Source: Bacillota bacterium (GTDB lineage: Bacteria > Bacillota > Clostridia > SK-Y3). Taken from it: a stretch of DNA of 49,227 nt. Every line of letters starts with the position of its first letter. The stretch's first letter is position 1. A model generated the notes under the pieces. The model did no database searches, was not told where the DNA came from, and saw only the letters and a program-made list of their open reading frames with translations. This document shows positions 38,197-46,499 of this stretch, piece after piece. Position numbers and translations under genes: made by a program. The stretch spans positions 1 to 49,227 of the forward strand of contig JAKSBV010000223.1 of the NCBI GenBank assembly GCA_022360955.1, in the 5' to 3' direction.

Positions 38197-39960
38197 TCAT
38201 TCTTCGTGCTCTATTTTTTCTTCCAGCAATTGCTTCTGATACATGTCATAATACAAGCCTTGCGCCGCTAACAGCTGTTCATGCGTTCCCTGCTCAACGA
38301 TTTCCCCTTCATCGAGAACGACAATCTCATCGGCATTTTTAACGGTAGAGATTCTATGGGCCACAATAATATTGGTCCGCCCTTGCATAAAAGTATGCAA
38401 TGCCTTTAAAATCTGCTCTTCCGTATTGGTATCCACCGCCGATAAACTGTCATCCAAAATCAATATGTCAGGGTCGCGTATTAATGCCCTTGCAATGGAG
38501 ACTCTTTGCTTTTGTCCGCCGGACAGACTGACCCCTCTTTCCCCTAAAACAGTCTCAAATTGCTGTGGAAAGCCTTTGATATCATCATATACCCGGGCAA
38601 TTTTAGCGGCATTTTCTATTTTTGGCTGCGACGCTTCCAAAAAGAAATCGATATTTTCCTTAATCGTAGTCGAAAACAAAAAATTATCCTGCGGCACACA
38701 ACCGATACGATTTCTTATGTCCCCTCTGGAAATATCGTTCACGTCATTGCCATCTATCAAAAGCTGCCCGCGTTCTACGTCGAAGGCCCTTAAAATAAGG
38801 TTGACCAACGTCGTCTTTCCACTGCCCGTACGCCCTACTATCGCAAAGGTTTTGCCTCGCGGAATGTGAAGGGAAATGTTTTTTAGCGCAGGTCTGTCTT
38901 CATCCGGATAGGTAAAGGTAAGCTTCCGAAATCGTATATCCCCCTTTATAGAAAAACGGGGCGTACGGCGTGGGGAGTTGCGGGTGGAGACAGTATCGAA
39001 TTGCGGTGCTTCGTCAAATAATACGTTCAGCCTCTTCATAGACGCTATGCCCCTTTGGGCTATTCCGATCACCCAGCCTAGTGCCATCATAGGCCATATC
39101 AATAATCCCAAGTAAGCGTTGAACGCTACAAAATCTCCCAGCACTATTTCACCATCAATCACCAGGATGCCTCCGTAAATGATGGTAATAATAAAACTGA
39201 GAGATGCAATATACATCACCAGGGGAAAAGCGATACTCCACATTCTTGCAAGCTTAATATTCTTATCCATATTATGCTGATTGACTTTTGTGAACTTCTT
39301 CAGTTCCTGTCTTTCCTGCACAAAAGACTTAATAACCCTGATGCCTGAAAAATTTTCCTGTACACAGTCCGTGAGTAAGGCAAACGCCTCTTGGGAATCT
39401 TTAAATCTTTGCTGAATCACTTTTACAAATTTCAATAATATAAGCACCAATATCAATAAGGGTGATAACGCTGCCAAAGTCAATTTTAAATGGATGGTGG
39501 AAATCATCATATAAACGGCAGCGGAGGTGAGAAACACAAAGTCTACCATTGCTATTACACCCATGCTAAACATGACGCGTACGGACAAGATATCGTTAGT
39601 GGCATGGGCCATCAGATCGCCTGTTTTATGGTTATTAAAAAAATGTAACGGAAGAGACTGCAAATGACCAAAAAGGCTGTTGCGCAAATAGTTCTCTAAC
39701 AGCCTTCCCGTTCCCACAATATAGATTCTCCAAAAATATCGCAACACGGCTATTACCAGTGCGATTCCCAATAGGATTGCAATATAGGACACTATTTCAT
39801 CCATGGTAGTTTCGCCGGTTTTCAGTAACTCGGTAATATGTCCTAAAATCTTGGGATTGACCATTTGCAAAGCATCTACCGCTAAGATACACAGCACACC
39901 TATCAGATATTTATACCAATATTTTTTGAAAAAAGGCTTTAGTTGCTTGAATCTGCCCAA
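38197..39960 (-). CDS. ABC exporter half-transporter, BmrC/YheI-like
   Basis: Partner half-exporter of 587 aa with six membrane helices and an ATPase domain. Walker A is GRTGSGKTTL, signature LSGGQKQR is canonical, and Walker B reads ILILDDSLSAVD, with Asp replacing the catalytic Glu; switch His in IIVAHRIS. This is complementary to the defect in the neighbour: together they give one normal and one degenerate ATP site, the known design of heterodimeric exporters. The start is TTG 39960, with GAGGG about 6 bp upstream; no in-frame ATG is available at the right place. It is the first gene of a two-gene operon. Confidence 0.92.
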   Translation of the reverse strand: MGRFKQLKPFFKKYWYKYLIGVLCILAVDALQMVNPKILGHITELLKTGETTMDEIVSYIAILLGIALVIAVLRYFWRIYIVGTGRLLENYLRNSLFGHLQSLPLHFFNNHKTGDLMAHATNDILSVRVMFSMGVIAMVDFVFLTSAAVYMMISTIHLKLTLAALSPLLILVLILLKFVKVIQQRFKDSQEAFALLTDCVQENFSGIRVIKSFVQERQELKKFTKVNQHNMDKNIKLARMWSIAFPLVMYIASLSFIITIIYGGILVIDGEIVLGDFVAFNAYLGLLIWPMMALGWVIGIAQRGIASMKRLNVLFDEAPQFDTVSTRNSPRRTPRFSIKGDIRFRKLTFTYPDEDRPALKNISLHIPRGKTFAIVGRTGSGKTTLVNLILRAFDVERGQLLIDGNDVNDISRGDIRNRIGCVPQDNFLFSTTIKENIDFFLEASQPKIENAAKIARVYDDIKGFPQQFETVLGERGVSLSGGQKQRVSIARALIRDPDILILDDSLSAVDTNTEEQILKALHTFMQGRTNIIVAHRISTVKNADEIVVLDEGEIVEQGTHEQLLAAQGLYYDMYQKQLLEEKIEHEE

Positions 39961-39978
39961 ATTTGACCCTCATTTCAA

Positions 39979-40068
39979 TAGTTAGTTAGGAGTGAGACGT
40001 GGGGGCTGGGGAGGAATATATCTAAGTTTTTACTCCCCACTGCCCACTATCCACTCCTCACTATTCTT
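39979..40068. repeat. Paired heptanucleotide arrays forming an inverted repeat
   Basis: A G-rich array (39979-40013, units like tggggag) and a C-rich array (40034-40068, units like tccccac and tgcccac) are roughly complementary and can fold into a long imperfect hairpin. It lies between the RND pump stop codon and the ABC exporter start and reaches the former. Confidence 0.7.
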
Positions 40069-43000
40069 ACTGTCCTGCTACTACTGATGTCTTCTTTTTT
40101 ATTTTGAATATTCTTCTAAATGCATTCCCGAAATCGTCAAACAATGTATAAAGAACCGGAATAAACACAAGCGTCAACAGCGTAGAGAAACTCAATCCTC
40201 CGATAACGGTAATGGCCATGGGGGCTTGTTGCTCCGCGCCTTCGCCGATCCCCACTGCAAGCGGAACCAGTCCCAGCACTGTTGTAAGGGTGGTCATCAG
40301 AATAGGTCTGAGACGCACAGGCCCGGCCTTAAAGATCGCTTCATTTCTTTCCAGCCCTTTACCCCTTAAGGTGTTAATATAATCCACCAATACGATGGCG
40401 TTGTTCACAACAATACCAGCCAGCATAATGACACCGGTAAATGCCGGAACACTGAACGGTTTGCCGGCAAGAGACATCGCAAAGGATATACCGATAAACG
40501 CCAGCGGCACCGAAAACATAATCGTAAACGGATGCAGCAGAGATTCAAACTGAGATGCCATAATCATATATACCAGCAGTATCGCCAGAATCAATGCGGC
40601 ACCAAATGCTATTGCCGCTTCAATCATATCCTCATTTTCTCCGCCCAGCTTAATTTCATACCCTTGCGGAATCTGCATCCCATCAATTTTCTTTTGAATA
40701 TCTACAAAAACAGCCCGCGCATCTCTGCCGCTGATATCTCCCATCACGCTGACCTGTCTGATCTGATCGCTTCTTTGGATACTGGCAGGCGCTTTTTGAA
40801 ACTCAATATCTGCTAATTCATACAACGGTACTTGCTGTCCCATCGGGGATGAAATAATAATATTCTCAAGGTCTTCTACACTTTCCCTCGCATCGGACTG
40901 CAGCCGTACTCTGACATCTATTTCTTCTCCGCCTACTTTATAGCGGGTAACGGTCTGACCCATAATCGCTGTCTGTACGGTATTTGCAAGGGTATAGGCC
41001 GATATGCCGTATTGAGAAGCCTTTTTTCTATTTACTCTCACCTGGGCTTCCGGAACCGTCTGTGCAACAGATGAACTTACTTCCCTTGTCCCCGGTATAG
41101 TCTTTATCTCTTCTACTACATGATCCGCAAGATTTTTAAGTACTTCCAAGTCGTCCCCTTTGATATTGAGTGTAATGGGCTTGCCTCCCCCGCCCATTCC
41201 CATCATTTGCAACTTATCAACACTGATTTTAGCACCTGCAATCCCTGTAAGCTTATCGCGAACCTCGTCCAAAAGTTCATCGATGCCTTTGTCCCTGGCA
41301 GTTTTCAATCCGAAAGACCCGTAAATAACCGCTGTACTGGGATCGCCGTTATCGCCTTCTACGATAAAAATATATTCAAGTTCATCAAAGGTTTCAATTC
41401 TTTTACCCACAACCTCGGATAATTCTCCTGTTTCTTCCAAAGACATGCCTTTAGGCAGCTCCACCTTGACCGTAAACAACCCTTCATCGGTTTTCGGAAA
41501 GAATTCTGCTCCGACAAACATGGCCGCCGAGACAACACTAAGTGCCAAAAGTGCAATTGTAACAAAAATGACTGTCTTTCGATGTCCTACCGACCATCTA
41601 AGCAGCCTTTCGTAGACAGCTTCCGTCCCTTTCAGTATCCTTTCAAAGCCGCGTTCAATGAAACTAAAAGGCGTATGCTTCTTTTTTAAATCCTCCATAC
41701 GTTCTATCTTCAGTATTTTAGAAGCCAGCATAGGCACCAAGGTCAAGGACACAACCAGCGAAGCCAGTAAAGAAAAGGTTACTGTCAACGCCATTTCTCT
41801 AAACATTTCAATGGCCATGTTATCCCGGATGAATGCAATGGGCAAAAATACCGCCACCGTCGTTAACGTAGAGGCCGTAACAGCCATCGCTACTTCATTA
41901 CTGCCTTCTCTCGCAGCGTCTTTACGACTGTATCCTTCTTCTCGATATCTGTAAATACTTTCAAGCACCACGATAGCACTGTCGACCAACATCCCGACCC
42001 CTAATGCCAATCCGCCCAATGACATCATATTCAGGGTAATGCCGCTAAAATAAATAAGGATGAAGGTTGCAATAATTGAAATAGGGATTGCCGTTCCTAT
42101 AATAAAGGTAGTTCTCAGATTTTTTAAGAATATGAAAAGAATCAAAACCGCCAGCAATCCGCCAATTAAGGCATTATTCGTAACGCTGCCCAGGGATTGT
42201 TTAACAAAATCCGCTTGGTCGAATATCGTCTCAAATTCCACATCGGAAAGTTCCTGCTTGATTTCTTGCAATTCTTCATTGATTTTGTCCGATACCTTTA
42301 CCGTATTAAAACCCGATTGCTTTCTCACTTGAAGCATTACACACGGGTTTCCGTTCATAAATACATTGGTTGCAACATCCTTATAACTTTGCTTAACCTC
42401 TGCAATATCATTTAAATAAATTGTTCCTTTCGGCGTAGAAATAGGAAGATTCTGAATTTCTTCGATGCTTTCAAATTCTCCTGTGGTTCTTACCGTAAAT
42501 TCATATTTCCCCTTCTTAAGCTGTCCGCCCGGAAGATTCATGTTCTCCCCTCTTAGGATCTGGCTGATTTGGGACAAAGACACGCCATATCCCTGCATTT
42601 TCTGGGGTATGATATTGATCTTTACCTCTTCTTCCACACCGCCGTAAATATCAACTGCGGCGACACCTTTGATACGCTCCAGACGGTCTTTGACCTTATC
42701 TTCCGCCAAAATCTTCAAGGATGCAAGATCGTCCCCATAGGACATTCCTAGCTGGAGAATGGGAATCATGCTCATATCGTATTGAAAGATCATGGGGTCG
42801 GCCACATCCCTGGACCACATCCCTTTCACCATGTCCACTTTTTCCCTCATTTGCAGTGCCGCATAGTCCATATTGGTGCCTTGTGTAAACTCTACGATTA
42901 CCATTGACTGACCGTTTGAAGACGTGGAGGACACCTTTTTAAAGTTATCCACAGTCCCCATCGCCTCTTCCAACGGCTTTGAAATCATGGTTTCGATTTC

Positions 43001-43171
43001 TTTCGGACCTACACCGTCATAATTGGTAATAACAACGGCTGTAGGCATTGCGATATCCGGAAAGAGATCCAGGTTAAGCCCTGTCAGCGACACTGCCCCC
43101 AACACAAGAATCATCATGACCATCATTAAAACGGTAACAGGTCTGTTGATGGCAATTTGCGAGATCTTCAT
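40067..43171 (-). CDS. RND-superfamily efflux pump (AcrB/SwrC-like)
   Basis: Proton-driven inner-membrane exporter of 1034 aa, full length for the HAE/AcrB family with 12 membrane helices. It begins MKISQIAINRPVTVLMMVMM. The first large extracellular loop starts LNLDLFPDIAMP, a family hallmark. Helix 4 carries GVGMLVDSAIVVLESIYR with one of the two relay acids (the second is Ser). Helices 10-11 contain GIVVNNAIVLVDYINTLRGKG and RPILMTTLTTVLGLVPLA. ATG 43171 follows AGGAGGTG and shares a base with the adaptor stop (TAATG). Firmicutes have no outer membrane, so it likely exports amphiphiles such as lipopeptides, bile-like detergents or fatty acids, as SwrC does. Confidence 0.94.
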   Translation of the reverse strand: MKISQIAINRPVTVLMMVMMILVLGAVSLTGLNLDLFPDIAMPTAVVITNYDGVGPKEIETMISKPLEEAMGTVDNFKKVSSTSSNGQSMVIVEFTQGTNMDYAALQMREKVDMVKGMWSRDVADPMIFQYDMSMIPILQLGMSYGDDLASLKILAEDKVKDRLERIKGVAAVDIYGGVEEEVKINIIPQKMQGYGVSLSQISQILRGENMNLPGGQLKKGKYEFTVRTTGEFESIEEIQNLPISTPKGTIYLNDIAEVKQSYKDVATNVFMNGNPCVMLQVRKQSGFNTVKVSDKINEELQEIKQELSDVEFETIFDQADFVKQSLGSVTNNALIGGLLAVLILFIFLKNLRTTFIIGTAIPISIIATFILIYFSGITLNMMSLGGLALGVGMLVDSAIVVLESIYRYREEGYSRKDAAREGSNEVAMAVTASTLTTVAVFLPIAFIRDNMAIEMFREMALTVTFSLLASLVVSLTLVPMLASKILKIERMEDLKKKHTPFSFIERGFERILKGTEAVYERLLRWSVGHRKTVIFVTIALLALSVVSAAMFVGAEFFPKTDEGLFTVKVELPKGMSLEETGELSEVVGKRIETFDELEYIFIVEGDNGDPSTAVIYGSFGLKTARDKGIDELLDEVRDKLTGIAGAKISVDKLQMMGMGGGGKPITLNIKGDDLEVLKNLADHVVEEIKTIPGTREVSSSVAQTVPEAQVRVNRKKASQYGISAYTLANTVQTAIMGQTVTRYKVGGEEIDVRVRLQSDARESVEDLENIIISSPMGQQVPLYELADIEFQKAPASIQRSDQIRQVSVMGDISGRDARAVFVDIQKKIDGMQIPQGYEIKLGGENEDMIEAAIAFGAALILAILLVYMIMASQFESLLHPFTIMFSVPLAFIGISFAMSLAGKPFSVPAFTGVIMLAGIVVNNAIVLVDYINTLRGKGLERNEAIFKAGPVRLRPILMTTLTTVLGLVPLAVGIGEGAEQQAPMAITVIGGLSFSTLLTLVFIPVLYTLFDDFGNAFRRIFKIKKKTSVVAGQ

Positions 43172-44397
43172 TATTGCACACCTCCTACGAGCTGTACCTG
43201 TTCTCCATCCACAACAAATTGCTGACCTTTGACGACAACCCGGTCACCTGCATTAAGCCCGCTGACAATTTCATAATTTTTTTCATCCTTAAAACCTGTT
43301 TTTACAACACGTTTTTTTATAATGTCTTCTTCCAACACATACACATAGCTGTCATCGGTATTTGTCATAACTGCCTCTAGAGGCACTAAGAATACATCAT
43401 CTTTTTTATCTGTAATAAACTGTATTTCTGCAAACATACCCGGTTTCAATTCGTGCCCCATGTTATCTATGACAATTTTAACGGGGTAACCTACCTTTTG
43501 CCCTGTTACCGCCGGGCTCAATGCATCTATAATACCTTTGAACTGCTTGTCACCCAATGCTTTAACCGTTACAACAACCTCTTGGCCTTTTACAATTTTA
43601 TTAATCATTCTTTCGGTAACATCGGTTTCTACAATCACGCTATTGATGTCTACAAGGGTGTAGGCCGGCATTTGCTGCGAAACCATCTGTCCTGTTTCAA
43701 GGTTTTTATAGGCAACAAAGCCCGAAATAGGCGCCTTTACTTCCGAATCTTGGATGCTTTGTAATACCGCATCTTTCTGTGTTTCAATAACCGATTTTAC
43801 CGCTTCTGTTTGTACCGCTTCACCCTGGTTTGTGCTGCCTTCTGCCAATTTTACCGCAACTTTATTCTGTAGCAGCAAGTAATTGTCACGGGCACTGGCA
43901 TATTGAACTTCGGCAAGTTCAAGCCCCTGCTCATATCCATCCAGAATTTGCTTTGAGATCGCATCGCTCTCAAACAACGCTTTGTTTTTTTCATAGTCTG
44001 TTTTCGCATTACTGTATTGTAATTCGGCCCGTTTAAATGCCGCTTCCGATTGTATGAGCTGCTGCCTAAGCTGCGCGTCCAATTGCTCAATCTTCTGGTA
44101 CAAATCCGTTTTTTCAAGGGTAAATAATACTTCCCCTTTATTGACCGTATCTCCTAACTCCTTTAAAACCGATTCTACTTTTCCCGGTATCTTAGGGGTA
44201 ACGGCTACCTCTTTCAACGGCTTGATCTGTCCTGCTGCGGAATAGGACAGTTGAATGCTGCCTTTTGCCACGTTATACGCTTCTACGGGTGTTAACTGAG
44301 CCGTTATTTCCTCCTGTGGTTCTTTAGCGCATCCTGAAAACAACGCCAATGTAAATAATACGACTAGAATGATGCTTGGCACTTTTCGATTTTTCAT
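43171..44397 (-). CDS. RND pump adaptor (membrane fusion) lipoprotein
   Basis: Adaptor subunit of 408 aa for the pump encoded next. The signal peptide (IILVVLFTLALFSGC) ends with a lipobox, Cys near 23. Order: lipoyl first half (VTPKIPGKVESVLKELGDTV), a long alpha-hairpin coiled coil (about residues 100-215, IEQLDAQLRQQLIQSEAAF), lipoyl second half (VKAPISGFVAYKNLETGQMV), beta-barrel (VETDVTERMINKIVKGQ) and membrane-proximal domain (FLVPLEAVMTNTDDSYVYV). ATG 44397 has GGAGGT upstream. The stop codon overlaps the pump start. No outer-membrane channel gene is present, as expected in a Gram-positive. Confidence 0.94.
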   Translation of the reverse strand: MKNRKVPSIILVVLFTLALFSGCAKEPQEEITAQLTPVEAYNVAKGSIQLSYSAAGQIKPLKEVAVTPKIPGKVESVLKELGDTVNKGEVLFTLEKTDLYQKIEQLDAQLRQQLIQSEAAFKRAELQYSNAKTDYEKNKALFESDAISKQILDGYEQGLELAEVQYASARDNYLLLQNKVAVKLAEGSTNQGEAVQTEAVKSVIETQKDAVLQSIQDSEVKAPISGFVAYKNLETGQMVSQQMPAYTLVDINSVIVETDVTERMINKIVKGQEVVVTVKALGDKQFKGIIDALSPAVTGQKVGYPVKIVIDNMGHELKPGMFAEIQFITDKKDDVFLVPLEAVMTNTDDSYVYVLEEDIIKKRVVKTGFKDEKNYEIVSGLNAGDRVVVKGQQFVVDGEQVQLVGGVQ

Positions 44398-45043
44398 TCA
44401 CAACTACCTCCAATAACACTTTTCTTTCATTATACACCTTTTTATACGTTCGAAAACAAAAAATGTCTGCCAAAAGTTTAAAACTTTACCTCACTCTTTT
44501 TAGAAAAATTGTCGAAAAAACAGACTTATAGGTACCGAACGTTACAATTGGATTGATACATCCATAAAAACCCAGCTCTCTGACATGCTGTCAGCACATT
44601 ATAAACCATCATCACAACCCTGGTGGTAAACTGGAGACCTCAGCATTGGATTGGGCTGCTTGTGAACAAGTTTGCTAATGATTACTATATTTTTCTTGTG
44701 ATTCTGATTGACGCCAAAAAATAGTAAAAGTCAAACATTTTACTATTTGACATACGCCAATATGTAACATAATATATAATCAATAGCAATATTTAAAAAA
44801 TATAAATGTAAAGCTGCATTTCATCAAAAATGAAAACATCACATTAATTCAAAAATATGGTATATTAAGCGGTAATATTGTATATTTTTTAATAAAATTT
44901 AATTTTAAATAAAAAATTTATTAAAGATAACCAACTTTAAACCCAAAAATATTATTTACACAAACAACGATGACTCTGCGTTTTTTGTGTAAATATAAAT
45001 GCCATTTTAGAGTTGGGTATCTACAAAAGGAGGAAATTAGTTT
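44398..45043. other. 646-bp AT-rich divergent gene-free region
   Basis: Contains a minus-strand TATAAT (44434-44429) likely serving the adaptor gene, a perfect CTGACA/TGTCAG palindrome with a 3-nt centre (44580-44594), and nested-hairpin copy D (44925-45022). Between about 44540 and 44730 short frames look faintly protein-like but lack starts and change frame, so this could be decayed coding DNA. Confidence 0.6.
44925..45022 (+). repeat. Nested-hairpin element, copy D
   Basis: 98 bp from AGATAACCAACTTTAAA to GAGTTGGGTATCT, with inner arms TTTACACAAACAACG and CGTTTTTTGTGTAAA matching at 14 of 15. It ends 3 bp before the AAAGGAGG ribosome site of the symporter, so it is almost certainly part of that mRNA leader. 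Confidence 0.88.
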
Positions 45044-46237
45044 ATGAAAAAATTAGGTTTGCTTTCAAGGCTCATCATTGCTATTGTTCTGGGAATCCTG
45101 ATAGGCAATGTGGCACCGGAGGGGTTTATCAAAATATTTGTTACGTTTAACAATATTTTTGGCAGCTTCTTAGGCTTTGTGATCCCCCTTATTATTATAG
45201 GGTTCATTGCCCCCGGTATAGGCGAGCTGGGAAAAGGCGCCGGGAAACTTCTTGCCTTAACTGCGGGAATTGCCTATTTATCCACAATTGTATCCGGTAC
45301 TCTGGCCTATGTGACAAGTTCAATCGCATTGCCCAAGATGCTGAATTTAAGCAATTTAGCGGTAGATGCCAGTAATCCGAACGAGGCCCTTTTAAAGCCA
45401 TTTTTTGAAATACGTATACCACCTATGATGGAGGTTATGACCGCCCTTACCATCGCTTTTATCCTGGGGCTTGGCATAGCGATAACAAAAGGGGACGTTA
45501 TCAAGAAATTTATGTCTGAATTCCAAGCAATTATCGAAAAAGTGATATCAAACATTGTTATACCGCTGCTGCCGCTTCATATATTAGGTATATTTGCCAA
45601 TATGGCCTATGCAGGTGAAGTTGCTACGATCATCTCCGTATTTGCTAAGGTTTTTGTGATGATTGTTCTTCTTCATATTACCATTATTATTATCCAATAT
45701 CTTATCGCAGGAAGCATAACCGCTTCTAATCCTTTTAAATTGATCAGAACAATGATTCCGGCATATTTTACCGCCATTGGAACCCAATCTTCCGCCGCCA
45801 CTATCCCTGTTACATTACGGCAAGCAAAATTAAACGGCGTAGATGAGGGTATTGCAGAGTTCGCTGTTCCCCTTTGTGCAACCATCCATTTATCCGGAAG
45901 CACAATTACGCTTACAAGCTGTGCTATCACCGTCATGATGTTAAACGGCATGGCCACTCCCTTTAGCAGCCTATTCCCCTTTATATTAATGCTGGGTGTT
46001 ACAATGGTTGCCGCTCCGGGTATACCGGGAGGTGCTATTATGGCGGCTTTAGGTCTTTTAGAAAGCATGCTTCATTTTCCGCCCACACTCACCTCTTTAA
46101 TGATTGCTTTATATCTTGCCCAAGATAGCTTTGGCACCGCGTGTAATGTGACCGGAGACGGTGCTATAGCTGTTATAATGAACAAAATATCCGGCAAAAA
46201 GTTAAAAGCAAAAGGAACCCTTGCAGGATCAGCTTGA
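45044..46237 (+). CDS. Dicarboxylate/amino acid:cation symporter (DAACS family)
   Basis: Membrane carrier of 397 aa in the glutamate-transporter-homologue family, using sodium or protons to import dicarboxylates or amino acids. The hallmark motifs are present: TQSSAATIPVT (hairpin 1), LSGSTITLTSCAI, APGIPGGAIMAALG (hairpin 2) and AQDSFGTACNVTGDGAIAVI (helix 8, substrate and cation binding). It begins with a typical first helix LSRLIIAIVLGILIGNVAPE. ATG 45044 has AAAGGAGG upstream, directly after hairpin element D. The Arg that marks acidic-substrate carriers in helix 8 is not evident (CNVTGDG), so a neutral substrate such as serine or threonine is possible. A terminator follows at 46282. Confidence 0.93.
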   Translation: MKKLGLLSRLIIAIVLGILIGNVAPEGFIKIFVTFNNIFGSFLGFVIPLIIIGFIAPGIGELGKGAGKLLALTAGIAYLSTIVSGTLAYVTSSIALPKMLNLSNLAVDASNPNEALLKPFFEIRIPPMMEVMTALTIAFILGLGIAITKGDVIKKFMSEFQAIIEKVISNIVIPLLPLHILGIFANMAYAGEVATIISVFAKVFVMIVLLHITIIIIQYLIAGSITASNPFKLIRTMIPAYFTAIGTQSSAATIPVTLRQAKLNGVDEGIAEFAVPLCATIHLSGSTITLTSCAITVMMLNGMATPFSSLFPFILMLGVTMVAAPGIPGGAIMAALGLLESMLHFPPTLTSLMIALYLAQDSFGTACNVTGDGAIAVIMNKISGKKLKAKGTLAGSA

Positions 46238-46281
46238 GGTGTTTTGTAGATTACAATAAAACGTAAAAGCGTTCAGATTGC

Positions 46282-46312
46282 AAAAACCCACGATTTTTCA
46301 TCGTGGGTTTTT
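46282..46312 (+). terminator. Rho-independent terminator after the symporter
   Basis: AAAAACCCACGAT (46282-46294) and ATCGTGGGTTTTT (46300-46312) are exact reverse complements around a 5-nt loop, with T residues at the end of the stem. Confidence 0.9.
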
Positions 46313-46499
46313 GTCTAGGTATTATTTTAGCCATTGCAGCTATAGGAGCATTCATTATTTCATTAATTGAAGATAAGAGGCTATGTAATCTATGGTGTAT
46401 ATTTCTATTCTCAAAGAAACATAGCAGAAAATATCATGTAGTTTTGCTGCCGATTAAATAACATAGAAATGAATTAACTTAGGGAAAGAGGAAAACTAT

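Noticed and set aside
44540-44730. Short protein-like frames between the adaptor and symporter genes
   Set aside because: Frames are brief, lack starts and shift phase; no family was recognised, so no gene is called.
19562-45022. CRISPR-like interpretation of the recurring hairpin element
   Set aside because: Copies are many kilobases apart, have no regular spacers and no cas genes; they behave as a dispersed repeat family.
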